Position numbers and translations under genes: made by a program | In this document: positions 21,357 to 29,561 of the stretch, one piece after another | Numbering within the stretch: position 1 is the first letter of the stretch | Layout of the letters: each line of letters begins with the position of its first letter | The notes under the pieces: model-generated | The model's database searches: none | What the model saw: only the letters and a program-made list of their open reading frames with translations | What the model was told of the DNA's origin: nothing | Assembly (NCBI RefSeq): GCF_001486165.1 | Contig: NZ_LN908974.1 | Span: forward strand, 1 to 64,000 | DNA: 64,000 nt | Direction of reading: 5' to 3' | Source: Bittarella massiliensis (ex Durand et al. 2017) | GTDB taxonomy: Bacteria; Bacillota; Clostridia; Oscillospirales; Ruminococcaceae

Positions 21357-23600
21357 TTACAGGAGGGCCTGCCCCAGGCAGAGACCGGTGGCGGTCTTCT
21401 CTTCGGCCAACTGGGCGGGGGTGCCGGCAAAGACCAATTCGCCCCCCCGCCTGCCGCTGCCGGGGCCCAGTTCCAGCACCCAGTCGGCCTGGGCGACCAC
21501 CTGCAGGTCGTGCTCGATGACCAGCACCGTGCTCCCCTGCCCGGTCAGCCGGCGGAAGATGGCCAGCAGCCGCTCCACCTCGGAGATGTGCAGCCCGGCG
21601 GTGGGCTCGTCGAAGAGGTAGAGGGGGCTTTTTTTGCGCAGTTGGGCGGCCAGCTTGAGGCGCTGGCACTCGCCCCCCGAGAGGGTGCTCACCGGCTGCC
21701 CCAGGGAGAGGTAGCCCAACCCCACCTCCTGCAGCAGCCGCAGAGAGCGGATCACCTTGGGCTCGGTAAAGAAGTCCAGCGCCTCCTCTACCGAGAGTTC
21801 CAGCACCTGGGCGATGTTCTTGCCTCGCAGGGTGTAGGCGAGCACCTCCTCCCCAAAGCGGCGGCCCTGGCAGGTCTTGCAGGTGGTGCGCACCGGCTCC
21901 AAAAAGGCCAGGTCGGTGTAGACATAACCCGCGCCCTTGCAGTCGGGGCAGGCGCCTTTGGAGTTGAAGGAGAAGCGGGCGGCGGGCACCTCATTTGCGG
22001 CAGCGAAGAGGGTGCGGATCTCGTCGAAGAGCTTGGTGTAGGTGGCGGGGGTGGAGCGGGGGGAGGCGCCGATCCCCCCCTGGTCGATGAGCACCGCCTC
22101 GGGGTACTGGCGGCAGGAGGCGAGCGCCAGGGTGCTCTTTCCCGAGCCCGCCGGGCCGCAGAGGGCGGTGACCGCCCCCTTGGGGAAGGCGGTGGAAAAG
22201 CCGGTCAGGTTGTTTTCCCGCCCCGCCTCCAGGGGCAGCCACTCCCCCAGCGGGCGGGGCTGTGCCAGCCGCAGGGGGCGGCGCAGGGCGCGGCTCTCGC
22301 AGCCCGCCAGGCCATTGGGGGGGCCCTGGTAGACCACCTCGCCCCCCTGTTCCCCCGCGCCGGGGCCGATGTCTACCGCCCAGTCGGCCATGACCATCAC
22401 CTCGCGGCTGTGCTCCACCACCAGCACGGTGTTCCCCCGGTCGCGCAGCCCGGCAAAGAGGCGGCCGAGAAAGGGCAGGTCCCGGGGGTGAAGGCCGATG
22501 CTGGGCTCGTCGAAGATGTAGAGCAGGTCGGAGAGGGTGCTGCCCAGGTGGCGCACCATCTTCACCCGCTGGCTCTCCCCGCCCGAGAGGGTGGCGGTCT
22601 CCCGCCCCAGGTTGAGGTAGCCCAGCCCCACGTCCTGCAGCTGCTGCAGCTTCTCGGCAATGGCGGCGGCGATGGGGGCCTCCACCTCGCCGGTGAGGGA
22701 GCGCACCAGGGGGAGGAGCTCGTCCACCTCCATCCGGCACCAGTCGGCCAGGTTGCGCCCGTCGATCTTGCAGGCGAGCACCCGCTGGCAGTAGCGGTCG
22801 CCGTGGCAGGTGGGGCAGGGGCTGCTGCGGAGGAAGGGGGCGATCTGTTCCTTCACCCGCTGGGAGAGGTTCTCCTGCTTGCGGAGGATGAAGAGGCGGG
22901 TGATCTTCTCCACCAGTCCCTCGTAATCAAAGACAAAGGGGCCCGACTTAGAGGGCAGTTCCACCTTGGCCCCCGGCTTGCCGTGGAGGAGGGTCTGCAG
23001 CTCCTCGGGGGTGTAGTCGCGCAGGGGCTTGTCGCAGTCGAAGAGGCCCGAGAGGACATAGGTCTTCCAGTACCAGGAACCGGCCGGGAAGACGGGAAAG
23101 AGGATGGCCCCCTCGTTGAGGGAGCGGTCGAAGTCCAGCAGCAACTCCTCCCGCAGGGCGGTCTTGACCCCCAGGCCGTTGCAGTCGGGACAGGCCCCCT
23201 CGGGGTCGTTGAAGGAGAAGGAGCCCGCGCTCCCGGCGCGAGGGCGGCCCACCCGGGAGAAGAGGAGGCGCAGCAGGGGCTGTAAGTCGGTGGCGGTGCC
23301 CACGGTGGAGCGGGAACTGCCCCCCAAGCGGCTCTGCCCCACCACGATTGCCGGGGAGAGGTGGGAGATGACCCCGGCCTTGGGCCGGGGGAATTTGGGC
23401 AGCCGGTTCTGCACATAGGCCGAGTAGGTCTCCCCCAACTGGCGCTGGGCCTCGGCCCCCAGGGTGTCGAACACCAGAGAGGACTTGCCCGACCCCGACA
23501 CCCCGGTAAAAACGGTGATTGCCCGTTTGGGGATGTCCAGACAGACCCCCTTCAGGTTGTGCTCCCGCAGATTTTCCAGGTGAATGTACTCCCGCTCCAT
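21357..23600 (-). CDS. short UvrA-like ABC ATPase (UvrA2/DrrC class)
   Basis: A 747-residue protein with two ABC ATPase units, each with Walker A (GVSGSGKSS and GPAGSGKST), signature LSGGE and Walker B (IFDEPSIGL, LFDEPTAGL), plus UvrA zinc modules with CPDC and CPTC pairs. It is about 200 residues shorter than UvrA (about 940). The missing part fits the UvrB-binding region lost in UvrA2/DrrC proteins, which protect against DNA-binding drugs rather than act in core excision repair. ATG at 23600 with GAGAGGGA. The merR gene follows on the same strand. The true repair UvrA is expected elsewhere. Confidence 0.88.
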   Translation of the reverse strand: MEREYIHLENLREHNLKGVCLDIPKRAITVFTGVSGSGKSSLVFDTLGAEAQRQLGETYSAYVQNRLPKFPRPKAGVISHLSPAIVVGQSRLGGSSRSTVGTATDLQPLLRLLFSRVGRPRAGSAGSFSFNDPEGACPDCNGLGVKTALREELLLDFDRSLNEGAILFPVFPAGSWYWKTYVLSGLFDCDKPLRDYTPEELQTLLHGKPGAKVELPSKSGPFVFDYEGLVEKITRLFILRKQENLSQRVKEQIAPFLRSSPCPTCHGDRYCQRVLACKIDGRNLADWCRMEVDELLPLVRSLTGEVEAPIAAAIAEKLQQLQDVGLGYLNLGRETATLSGGESQRVKMVRHLGSTLSDLLYIFDEPSIGLHPRDLPFLGRLFAGLRDRGNTVLVVEHSREVMVMADWAVDIGPGAGEQGGEVVYQGPPNGLAGCESRALRRPLRLAQPRPLGEWLPLEAGRENNLTGFSTAFPKGAVTALCGPAGSGKSTLALASCRQYPEAVLIDQGGIGASPRSTPATYTKLFDEIRTLFAAANEVPAARFSFNSKGACPDCKGAGYVYTDLAFLEPVRTTCKTCQGRRFGEEVLAYTLRGKNIAQVLELSVEEALDFFTEPKVIRSLRLLQEVGLGYLSLGQPVSTLSGGECQRLKLAAQLRKKSPLYLFDEPTAGLHISEVERLLAIFRRLTGQGSTVLVIEHDLQVVAQADWVLELGPGSGRRGGELVFAGTPAQLAEEKTATGLCLGQALL

Positions 23601-24640
23601 TGTCCCTCTCCGCCTTTCTCCGTACCGGCCCGCCAGCAGCGGGCCCTGTATCGCCCTTCAGGATACCAATTTTTTACCCCGAGGGCAAGGGCAACCGTCC
23701 CCCCTTTTGGGGCGCTGCCCCCGGGGTGCAGAGGGCGGACCTCCCCCGCACACGCCCCTGCGGCGCCCTGCGAAAAGCCCCCGCCCGGAAGGGCCGCCTT
23801 TCTCCCCTCCGAGAAGGGGGGAACAGCCGGTGAGCGGCAGCGCCTATCTCCGCCCGAATGCTCCGGGATGGCCGCTTTAAACAGGCAAAAAAGGGGCGCT
23901 GCGGCCACCCCCTCCCCTCCGGCAGGGCCGCCCCGCCGACCGGCCATGCACCATTTGCCGGCAAAAGGGGCCCTTTTCCCCCGGCAGCGGTGGGGGCGGA
24001 CGCGCCCTGCCACACGATACCCCCTCTCTCGGCGGCAGTCACTCTCCTTTGTGAAGCCCTGGAAGAAGGGGGTGACCATTCATCCCCAGAAACGGGCGAC
24101 CGGCCGGCGCCCTTTGCGGGAAGTGTTCGGCCCTCAAGGGGCGCTGCAGGCAACTGGCAAACATCGTCGGGCCGACAGAGCGCACCGCCTCCACCCCAGA
24201 GCGCGGCCGCCGCTTTTGCCACAGGGAACGGGCCAAACTGTGCAGTCGCCCCGGCTGAACAGGGGGCCACAGCCACGGGGGACACCTTCTCGCCCGCTGC
24301 ATCAGCGCAAAGATCCACCCGTCCCCAAACAGGGTCGGCCCTTGACCGCCCGCCTCGCCGCCGCTGCGAGGCCCTTTGCCGCGGCCCAACCGCACCGGCG
24401 CGCAGGGGCCAACGGCCGCGACAGCGGGCAAAAAGCAAATAATTGGGCCGCCGGGCAAAAAATTTACGATTTTTCTCGATTTTTTTAAAAATCCTGTTAT
24501 CATATAAGATAACTTACCGCGGTATCGCCAAGAGGCGGCGCTGCGGGCGGCTGTCCAGGCTGGGCGGCCCTTTTTCCGCGCTCCCTCAAAACGATTTTAC
24601 ACCGCGCCGCAGGGCGCGGCGAAAGAAGGATGTGTCTCCT
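23601..24640. other. about 1 kb without a credible gene
   Basis: Long frames are open on both strands, but they have the Arg/Pro/Ala/Gly-rich make-up of off-frame GC-rich DNA, no SD-start pairs and no recognisable motif. I looked for RNase P, tmRNA, SRP and 6S landmarks and found none. The right end turns sharply AT-rich (24455-24515), probably the degV promoter zone. A small CCGCGCC/GGCGCGG hairpin sits just before the degV SD. It could be a decayed gene. Confidence 0.5.
24496..24513. promoter_or_regulatory. perfect dyad upstream of degV
   Basis: GTTATC and GATAAC flank a 6-bp ATATAA centre within the AT-rich island. The -10-like TATAAG overlaps it, so it could be an operator over the degV promoter. 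No convincing -35 box is visible. Confidence 0.4.
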
Positions 24641-25507
24641 TTGAACCCCCAAAAAATTGCCATACTCACCGACACCTGCGCCGATATCCCCGCCGAACTG
24701 GCGGCCCAACACCAAATTTTCACCCTCCCCCTGACCATCTCCTTTGGGGAGGAGCACTTCCGCGACGGGGTGGACATCACCCCCGCCCAGGTCTACCGGC
24801 GGATGGCGGAGGAGCTGCCCAAGACCTCCCTCCCCTCGGGCGAGACCATCCTCGGCCTCTTTGCCCAGATGCGGGAACAGGGGTACGAAAAGGTGCTGGC
24901 CATCCTCTTTTCCAGCGGTCTCAGCGGCACCTACCAGGCCGTCAAGCTGATGGGCGAGGGCTTCCCCGGGTTGGAGGTAGCGGCCTTTGACACCCGCAGC
25001 GGCAGCCTGGGCACCGGTCTCACCGTGTTGGAGGCGGCCCGCTTTGTGGAAGAAGGGCGCACCTGGAACGAGATCTGCGCCCTGATCCCCCGGCTCATCG
25101 CCAACACCACCGTCTTTTTCTGTGTGGACACCCTGGAGTACCTGCAAAAGGGCGGGCGGATCGGCAAGATCACCGCCATCGCCGGCACCATGCTGCAGAT
25201 CAAGCCCATCATCTCCTTCACCCCGGCGGGGGAACTCATCAGCGTGGCCAAGGTGCGGGGGCGGGCCCAGTCCATCGAGCGGGTGACCCAACTGGCGGCC
25301 GACTGCTACCAGGCCGGGCGGCGCTGCAACATCGCCACCGCCCACGGGGACGCGCCCGAGGACGGGGCAAAGGCGGCCAAACTGCTGCGGCAGAAGGTGC
25401 CCGCCTACCAGCGCCACTTCGAGGGGATCGTGGACTGCACCCTGGGCTCCCACACCGGGCCCCACCTCATCGGCGCCGGTATTCAGCTGCTGGACGACGA
25501 CATGTAA
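24641..25507 (+). CDS. DegV family fatty-acid-binding protein
   Basis: A 288-residue protein. It opens with the DegV hallmark ILTDTCADIP and has the TSLPSGETI and SSGLSGTYQ loops that hold the fatty-acid carboxylate, plus LQKGGRIGK. DegV/FakB proteins present fatty acids to the kinase FakA for phospholipid synthesis. Length is typical. The in-frame open region begins 66 codons earlier; TTG at 24641, about 10 nt after AAGAAGGA, best fits the family N-terminus. No FakA gene is nearby. Alternative GTG at 24632 lies too close to the SD. Confidence 0.88.
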   Translation: MNPQKIAILTDTCADIPAELAAQHQIFTLPLTISFGEEHFRDGVDITPAQVYRRMAEELPKTSLPSGETILGLFAQMREQGYEKVLAILFSSGLSGTYQAVKLMGEGFPGLEVAAFDTRSGSLGTGLTVLEAARFVEEGRTWNEICALIPRLIANTTVFFCVDTLEYLQKGGRIGKITAIAGTMLQIKPIISFTPAGELISVAKVRGRAQSIERVTQLAADCYQAGRRCNIATAHGDAPEDGAKAAKLLRQKVPAYQRHFEGIVDCTLGSHTGPHLIGAGIQLLDDDM

Positions 25508-25977
25508 CGCGCCAAGACGGGGGCGAGGCGGCCGAAAAGCAGCCCGATCGCCCTGTCGGGGACCTGCCCTGCCTGCAGGGCAGGATGTCTGAAAACGGCG
25601 GCCGGATCTTCCTCCTCCCCCTGCGGCGGGGAGGGGCGGGCAGCGCTTGCAGGCTGCCGAGACAAAAGCCCCCCCAGGGCCACTGCATTCCCCCTGCTGC
25701 GGCGGGAAAGGGACGCCATTTCCCCCGAGGCCCGGGGGAGGGGTGGGCTTTGGCCGCTGGCGTGACAGCCTCCCTGAACCGAAAAAAAGAGAGAGCCGGA
25801 CAGGCAGTCTGTCCGGCTCTCTCTTTCATTTTTTGCCCCCTGCCCCCTTGCCCCGCTTCACCGGGGGCAATGGGGTGTCCTGCGGCCACAAAATTCCGAT
25901 GTCCCTCAAAAGGTCACATCTGCACCGTGTGTTTTTAACGCCGGTACGGCCCACCCGTTTCAGCGGCAGTTTGGATC
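25508..25977. other. gene-free GC-rich stretch
   Basis: Apart from the terminator at 25786-25826 I see nothing here I can support. Open frames on both strands are short, lack SD sequences and have off-frame composition. CCTGCC repeats near 25563-25583 make a small hairpin. Confidence 0.4.
25786..25826 (+). terminator. hairpin terminator
   Basis: An 18-bp stem (AAGAGAGAGCCGGACAG and its complement) with loop GCAGT. It lies 280 bp after degV, so either degV has a long 3' tail or another short transcript ends here. Confidence 0.8.
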
Positions 25978-26409
25978 TCAGCTCTTTTTGACAAAATCCC
26001 TGCCGCAGCGAGAACAGTGGATCTGGATCTTCCCCCGCCCGCGGGGGACCCGCAGCTTCTGTCCGCAGCCGGGGCACTTAAAGATGCGGTAGGCGCGGCG
26101 GGCCTCCTTTTCGGCGCGGCGCTGAGGGGCTTCGGCGGCATGGAGGGCCGCCCTCCTCGCCGCCGGGGAAAACCAGCCGAGAAACCACCGGTCCTCCCGC
26201 TCCCTGGCCTCGGTGTTTTTGGAGAGCATCCGCCAGAAGGCAAAGAGCCAGAGCGCCCAGCAGATCCAGAGGACCCAGCGCTGCCCCAACAGCTGCCCCA
26301 CAAAGGAGAGCAGGGCCCCCACCGCCACCAAAAAGAGAGAGAGGCCGTCCACCCCTCGCCGCCCAGCCATAAACTGGCGGATCCGCCCCCAAAGACCGCC
26401 CATCGGCAT
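25978..26409 (-). CDS. zinc-ribbon membrane protein of unknown function
   Basis: A 143-residue protein with two adjacent hydrophobic helices at about residues 24-60, a basic helical linker, and a C-terminal zinc ribbon (CPGCGQKLRVPRG then CSRCGRDF), whose four cysteines form a C-x2-C...C-x2-C site. ATG at 26409 with GGGGG is preferred to an upstream ATG without SD. The ribbon would face the cytoplasm. Function is not known to me. The gene is alone, with TATACT at 26467-26462 as a likely -10 box. The 26410-26629 stretch carries this promoter and nothing else visible. Confidence 0.75.
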   Translation of the reverse strand: MPMGGLWGRIRQFMAGRRGVDGLSLFLVAVGALLSFVGQLLGQRWVLWICWALWLFAFWRMLSKNTEAREREDRWFLGWFSPAARRAALHAAEAPQRRAEKEARRAYRIFKCPGCGQKLRVPRGRGKIQIHCSRCGRDFVKKS

Positions 26410-26629
26410 CGCCGTTTCCCCCTTCTCTCGCCGGTCCAGCAGGCCGGCCAACTGATTGTTTAGTATAGGGGATAATTTTGACCTGCCTGCGAAAAAATTG
26501 TGACCAAACTGTGTTCTCCCCCCGCACCCCGCCTGCAGGGGGGCGCACCGTTCTCCCCCGCCTTACATACTGTGAACCATCGGGCCGCCCGGCCTGCGGG
26601 CAGGGGCGGCGGAAAGGCGGGATGAAGCG

Positions 26630-28666
26630 ATGAAGATAAGACTGCGGGCCCTGGCCGTTCTGGCAGCTGTGGGGCTCTGTCTCGGCGCGGGGGGGACCGC
26701 CCTGGCCGCCGAGGGACCCCTGCCGGCGGCAGCGCGGGCGGTGGGCACCTTGGAGGAGTTAAAGGCCGCTCTGGCGGCCCCCGGCAGCGACGACATTGTG
26801 CTGACGGCAGCCATTCAGGTGACCGAGCTGCTGCCGGTGAACGGGGAAAAGACCCTCTCGGCCCAGGGGGGCGGGCTGACCCGGGCCGCCGGAGCCACCG
26901 GCGGGCTGCTGGCGGTGCAGCCGGGGGCCTCCCTCACCCTGGAAAATCTGCAAATCGACGGCAACCGAGCGGCCGGAGCGGCGAACGCCGCCCTGGTGCA
27001 GGTCGGCGCCCCGGCCACCCTGACCCTGGGCAGCGGCTGCACCCTGCAAAACAGCCTGGTGCAGGGCGCCGGGGCCAGCGGCGGCGGGGTCTTTGCCACC
27101 GGGGCCGGGGCCAGCGTCGCGGTACAGGAGGGGGCTGTGGTGCAAAACTGCAGCTGCACCGGCCGGGGCGGGGGCGGCCTTGCCCTGACCCAGGGCGCCG
27201 TTCTGACCATGAGCGGGGGCAGCGTCTCCCAGAACAGCGCCGCCAACTACGGGGGCGGGATCTATCTGTTGGACGCGGGCTTCTCCATGAGCGGGGGCGA
27301 ACTGACCGGCAACAGCGCCGCCAGCGGGGGCGGAGTGGCCCTCTTTGGCAGCGCCGTCGACCCCGCTGCCGGCAGGGCCCAGCTCTCCCTGACCGGCAGC
27401 GCCCGCATCACGGGCAACAGCGCCGCCACCACCGGCGGGACGGAAGTCGGCTACGGCGGGGGCGTCTATCAGGCCGGGGGCAACCTGGTCATCGACTCTC
27501 CCGAGGCGGTGGTGGAGGAGAACACCGCCGCCAGAGAGGGGGGCGGCCTCTATCTGACCTACTACCCCACCTCCCCCTATCCCGAGGGGATCCTCTCCCT
27601 CAAACAGGGGGCGGTGCAGAAAAACACCGCCCTCTACTGGGGCGGCGGCATCTCCAGCCGGGAGGGGCTGCTGCGGATGAGCGGCGGCCTGGTCGCCGAA
27701 AACCGGGTGCTGACCACCGCGGAGACCACCGCTTCCGGCACCTTCTACGGGGGCGGCGGCATCTCGGCCGAGACCGCCACCGGCTTTGGCGGGGTGGGCC
27801 AGGTGGAGCTCACCGGCGGCACCATCCGCCAAAACAGCGCTGAAAACTGCTACGGCGGGGGGCTTTTCTGCTGGGGCAGCAACGAGACCGACGCCCCGCC
27901 CCTGCTGGCAGGGACCGACATTCTGCAAAACAGCGCCAAGTACGGCGGGGGGATCGCCAATGCCGGGCGGGCCTCCTCCCAAAACGACACCGTCCTGCGG
28001 ATGACAGGGGGCCGGGTGGAGGAGAACACCGCCACCGCCGACGGGGGCGGCGTCTACAACGCCGAGATGCCCTACGCCTCCCGCCCCACCGGCGACAAGG
28101 TGCAGGTGCAGTTTGACTTTGAAGGGGGCTCCATCCACCAGAACAGCGCCGGCGGTCTGGGGGGCGGGGTCTACAACGCCCGGGGCCGCACCCCTGCCAA
28201 CCCCAACGACAGCCAGACTTCGGTCGGGCGGATGGCCTTCACCATGTCCGACGCGGCCCTGCTCTACGGCAACACGGCGGGCAGCGGCGGGGACGACGCT
28301 TGGAACGACAACGGGGTGATGGTGCTGCGCAGGAGCTACGGCCCCGACAGCCAGGGCCTGCCCTTTGCCGGCTGGTTTGCCGACGACCCCGGCCACCGCT
28401 ACACCGCGGGGGACACCGCCCTGGCCCCCGACAGCTCCCCCCTCAACCGCACCGGGGAGGAACTCTCCTCCCTCACCGGCGGGTTTGCCGAGGACGGTGC
28501 GGTGGACGCCTACGGCGTCAAGGCGGTCTGGGCCGCCACCGTCCCCCCGGGGCCGGGCATCGACAGCATCTGGCTGATCCTCGGCGGGCTGGTCCTCCTC
28601 TTCACCCTGCTTGCCATCCTGCTGTGCTGCCGCCGGCCGCAGCAGCATTGCGGCTGCCGAAAATAG
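26630..28666 (+). CDS. secreted beta-helix surface protein with C-terminal anchor helix
   Basis: A 678-residue protein. A signal peptide (MKIRLRALAVLAAVGLCLG, cleavage after ALAA near 27) is followed by a long array of imperfect repeats around NSA..GGGIY and MSGG, typical of right-handed parallel beta-helix surface proteins and Chlamydia Pmp-like repeats. The C-terminus has a hydrophobic helix (IWLILGGLVLLFTLLAILL) followed by a short basic tail with four cysteines (CCRRPQQHCGCRK). There is no LPxTG motif, so the helix itself probably anchors it. A role in adhesion or host interaction is an inference. ATG with AAAGGCGGG. Single gene. Confidence 0.8.
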   Translation: MKIRLRALAVLAAVGLCLGAGGTALAAEGPLPAAARAVGTLEELKAALAAPGSDDIVLTAAIQVTELLPVNGEKTLSAQGGGLTRAAGATGGLLAVQPGASLTLENLQIDGNRAAGAANAALVQVGAPATLTLGSGCTLQNSLVQGAGASGGGVFATGAGASVAVQEGAVVQNCSCTGRGGGGLALTQGAVLTMSGGSVSQNSAANYGGGIYLLDAGFSMSGGELTGNSAASGGGVALFGSAVDPAAGRAQLSLTGSARITGNSAATTGGTEVGYGGGVYQAGGNLVIDSPEAVVEENTAAREGGGLYLTYYPTSPYPEGILSLKQGAVQKNTALYWGGGISSREGLLRMSGGLVAENRVLTTAETTASGTFYGGGGISAETATGFGGVGQVELTGGTIRQNSAENCYGGGLFCWGSNETDAPPLLAGTDILQNSAKYGGGIANAGRASSQNDTVLRMTGGRVEENTATADGGGVYNAEMPYASRPTGDKVQVQFDFEGGSIHQNSAGGLGGGVYNARGRTPANPNDSQTSVGRMAFTMSDAALLYGNTAGSGGDDAWNDNGVMVLRRSYGPDSQGLPFAGWFADDPGHRYTAGDTALAPDSSPLNRTGEELSSLTGGFAEDGAVDAYGVKAVWAATVPPGPGIDSIWLILGGLVLLFTLLAILLCCRRPQQHCGCRK

Positions 28667-28689
28667 AGGGGACTTCTCCCCCTTTCCCC

Positions 28690-28720
28690 TTGACTTGGAG
28701 CGCACTCCAGGTGCTATGGT
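28690..28720 (+). promoter_or_regulatory. MerR-type promoter with 19-bp spacer before the CMD gene
   Basis: TTGACT at 28690-28695 and TATGGT at 28715-28720 with a 19-bp spacer holding the dyad GGAGCGCACTCC. It closely resembles the CTTGGAGT...ACTCCAAG sites of AdhR/NmlR-type MerR regulators, which respond to aldehydes. The MerR protein at 20476 has a different dyad, so the regulator is probably encoded outside the window. Confidence 0.75.
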
Positions 28721-28760
28721 GAAAGCGGCGGCGACACAGCCGCCGGAAGGAGGAGACGCC

Positions 28761-29489
28761 ATGTCTCACAGGGAATTTTCCGACCCCTTTTCGCTGGGGG
28801 AACGCGACCCGGAATTCGCCGCCCTCTTTGCAAACTTCGCCTTTGACGAGGCGGCCCGCCAGGGAGAGCTGGACGGCGCCACCCGGATGCTGGCGGTGCT
28901 GGCCGCCCTTCTGGGCTGCGGGGGCCACGACTGCTTTGCGGCCCTCGTCCCCACCGCCCTGGACGCCGGGCTCACCCCGGTACAGCTGAAGGAGGTCGCC
29001 TACCAGGCCACGGCCTATCTGGGGTTGGGGCGGACCCTCCCCTTTCTGCGCGCCCTCAATGAAGCGCTCCTCAAAGAGGGGGTCCCCCTCCCCCTGCCCG
29101 GCCAGTCCACCACCGCGGCCGAAACCCGGCGGGAGGCCGGGACCGCGGCCCAGGTGGCCATCTTCGGCGAGGGGATGGCCGACTTCTGGCGCTCGGGGCC
29201 GGAGGAGAGCCGCCACATCAACCGCTGGCTGGCGGCCAACTGCTTTGGCGACTACTACACCCGAACAGGGCTCGACCTGCGCCAGCGGGAACTGATCACC
29301 TTCTGCTTCCTGGCCGCCCAGGGCGGCTGCGAGCCCCAGCTAAAAAGCCATATCGCCGCTAACCTGCGGCTGGGGACCGGGCGGCACACCCTGATTGCCG
29401 CCCTCTCGACGACCCTGCCCTATATCGGTTATCCCCGCAGCCTGAACGCCCTGCGCTGCATACAGGAGGCGGCGGACCCCCCAAAATAG
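28761..29489 (+). CDS. carboxymuconolactone decarboxylase family protein, double domain
   Basis: A 242-residue protein with two AhpD-like CMD units. The first (about 50-115) has AALLGCGGHDCFAAL and QLKEVAYQATAYLG; the second (about 165-235) has RELITFCFLAAQGG, QLKSHIAANLRLG and TLPYIGYPRSLNA. Members act as decarboxylases or thiol peroxidase-like reductants. In the first unit the cysteines are C-x4-C, not the C-x2-C of AhpD, so redox activity is uncertain. ATG at 28761 with GGAAGGAGGAG. The AdhR-like promoter suggests induction by reactive carbonyls. Confidence 0.85.
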   Translation: MSHREFSDPFSLGERDPEFAALFANFAFDEAARQGELDGATRMLAVLAALLGCGGHDCFAALVPTALDAGLTPVQLKEVAYQATAYLGLGRTLPFLRALNEALLKEGVPLPLPGQSTTAAETRREAGTAAQVAIFGEGMADFWRSGPEESRHINRWLAANCFGDYYTRTGLDLRQRELITFCFLAAQGGCEPQLKSHIAANLRLGTGRHTLIAALSTTLPYIGYPRSLNALRCIQEAADPPK

Positions 29490-29506
29490 CTGCCCGCCAA
29501 AGAGAG

Positions 29507-29537
29507 AAGGCCGGACGACCTACGAGTCGTCCGGCCT
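29507..29537. terminator. two-way terminator
   Basis: A 12-13-bp stem AAGGCCGGACGAC/GTCGTCCGGCCTT between the convergent CMD and cardiolipin synthase genes. Confidence 0.85.
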
Positions 29538-29561
29538 TCCTTCTTCCGTTGGGCCATTCTG

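Noticed and set aside
23858-24442. 194-residue plus-strand frame in the gene-free kilobase
   Set aside because: Pro/Ala/Arg-rich off-frame composition, no SD, no motif, and equally long frames exist on the other strand.
26630-28666. Internal DNA repeats as a candidate CRISPR or tandem satellite
   Set aside because: They are degenerate codon-level repeats of a beta-helix protein, without fixed spacer length.
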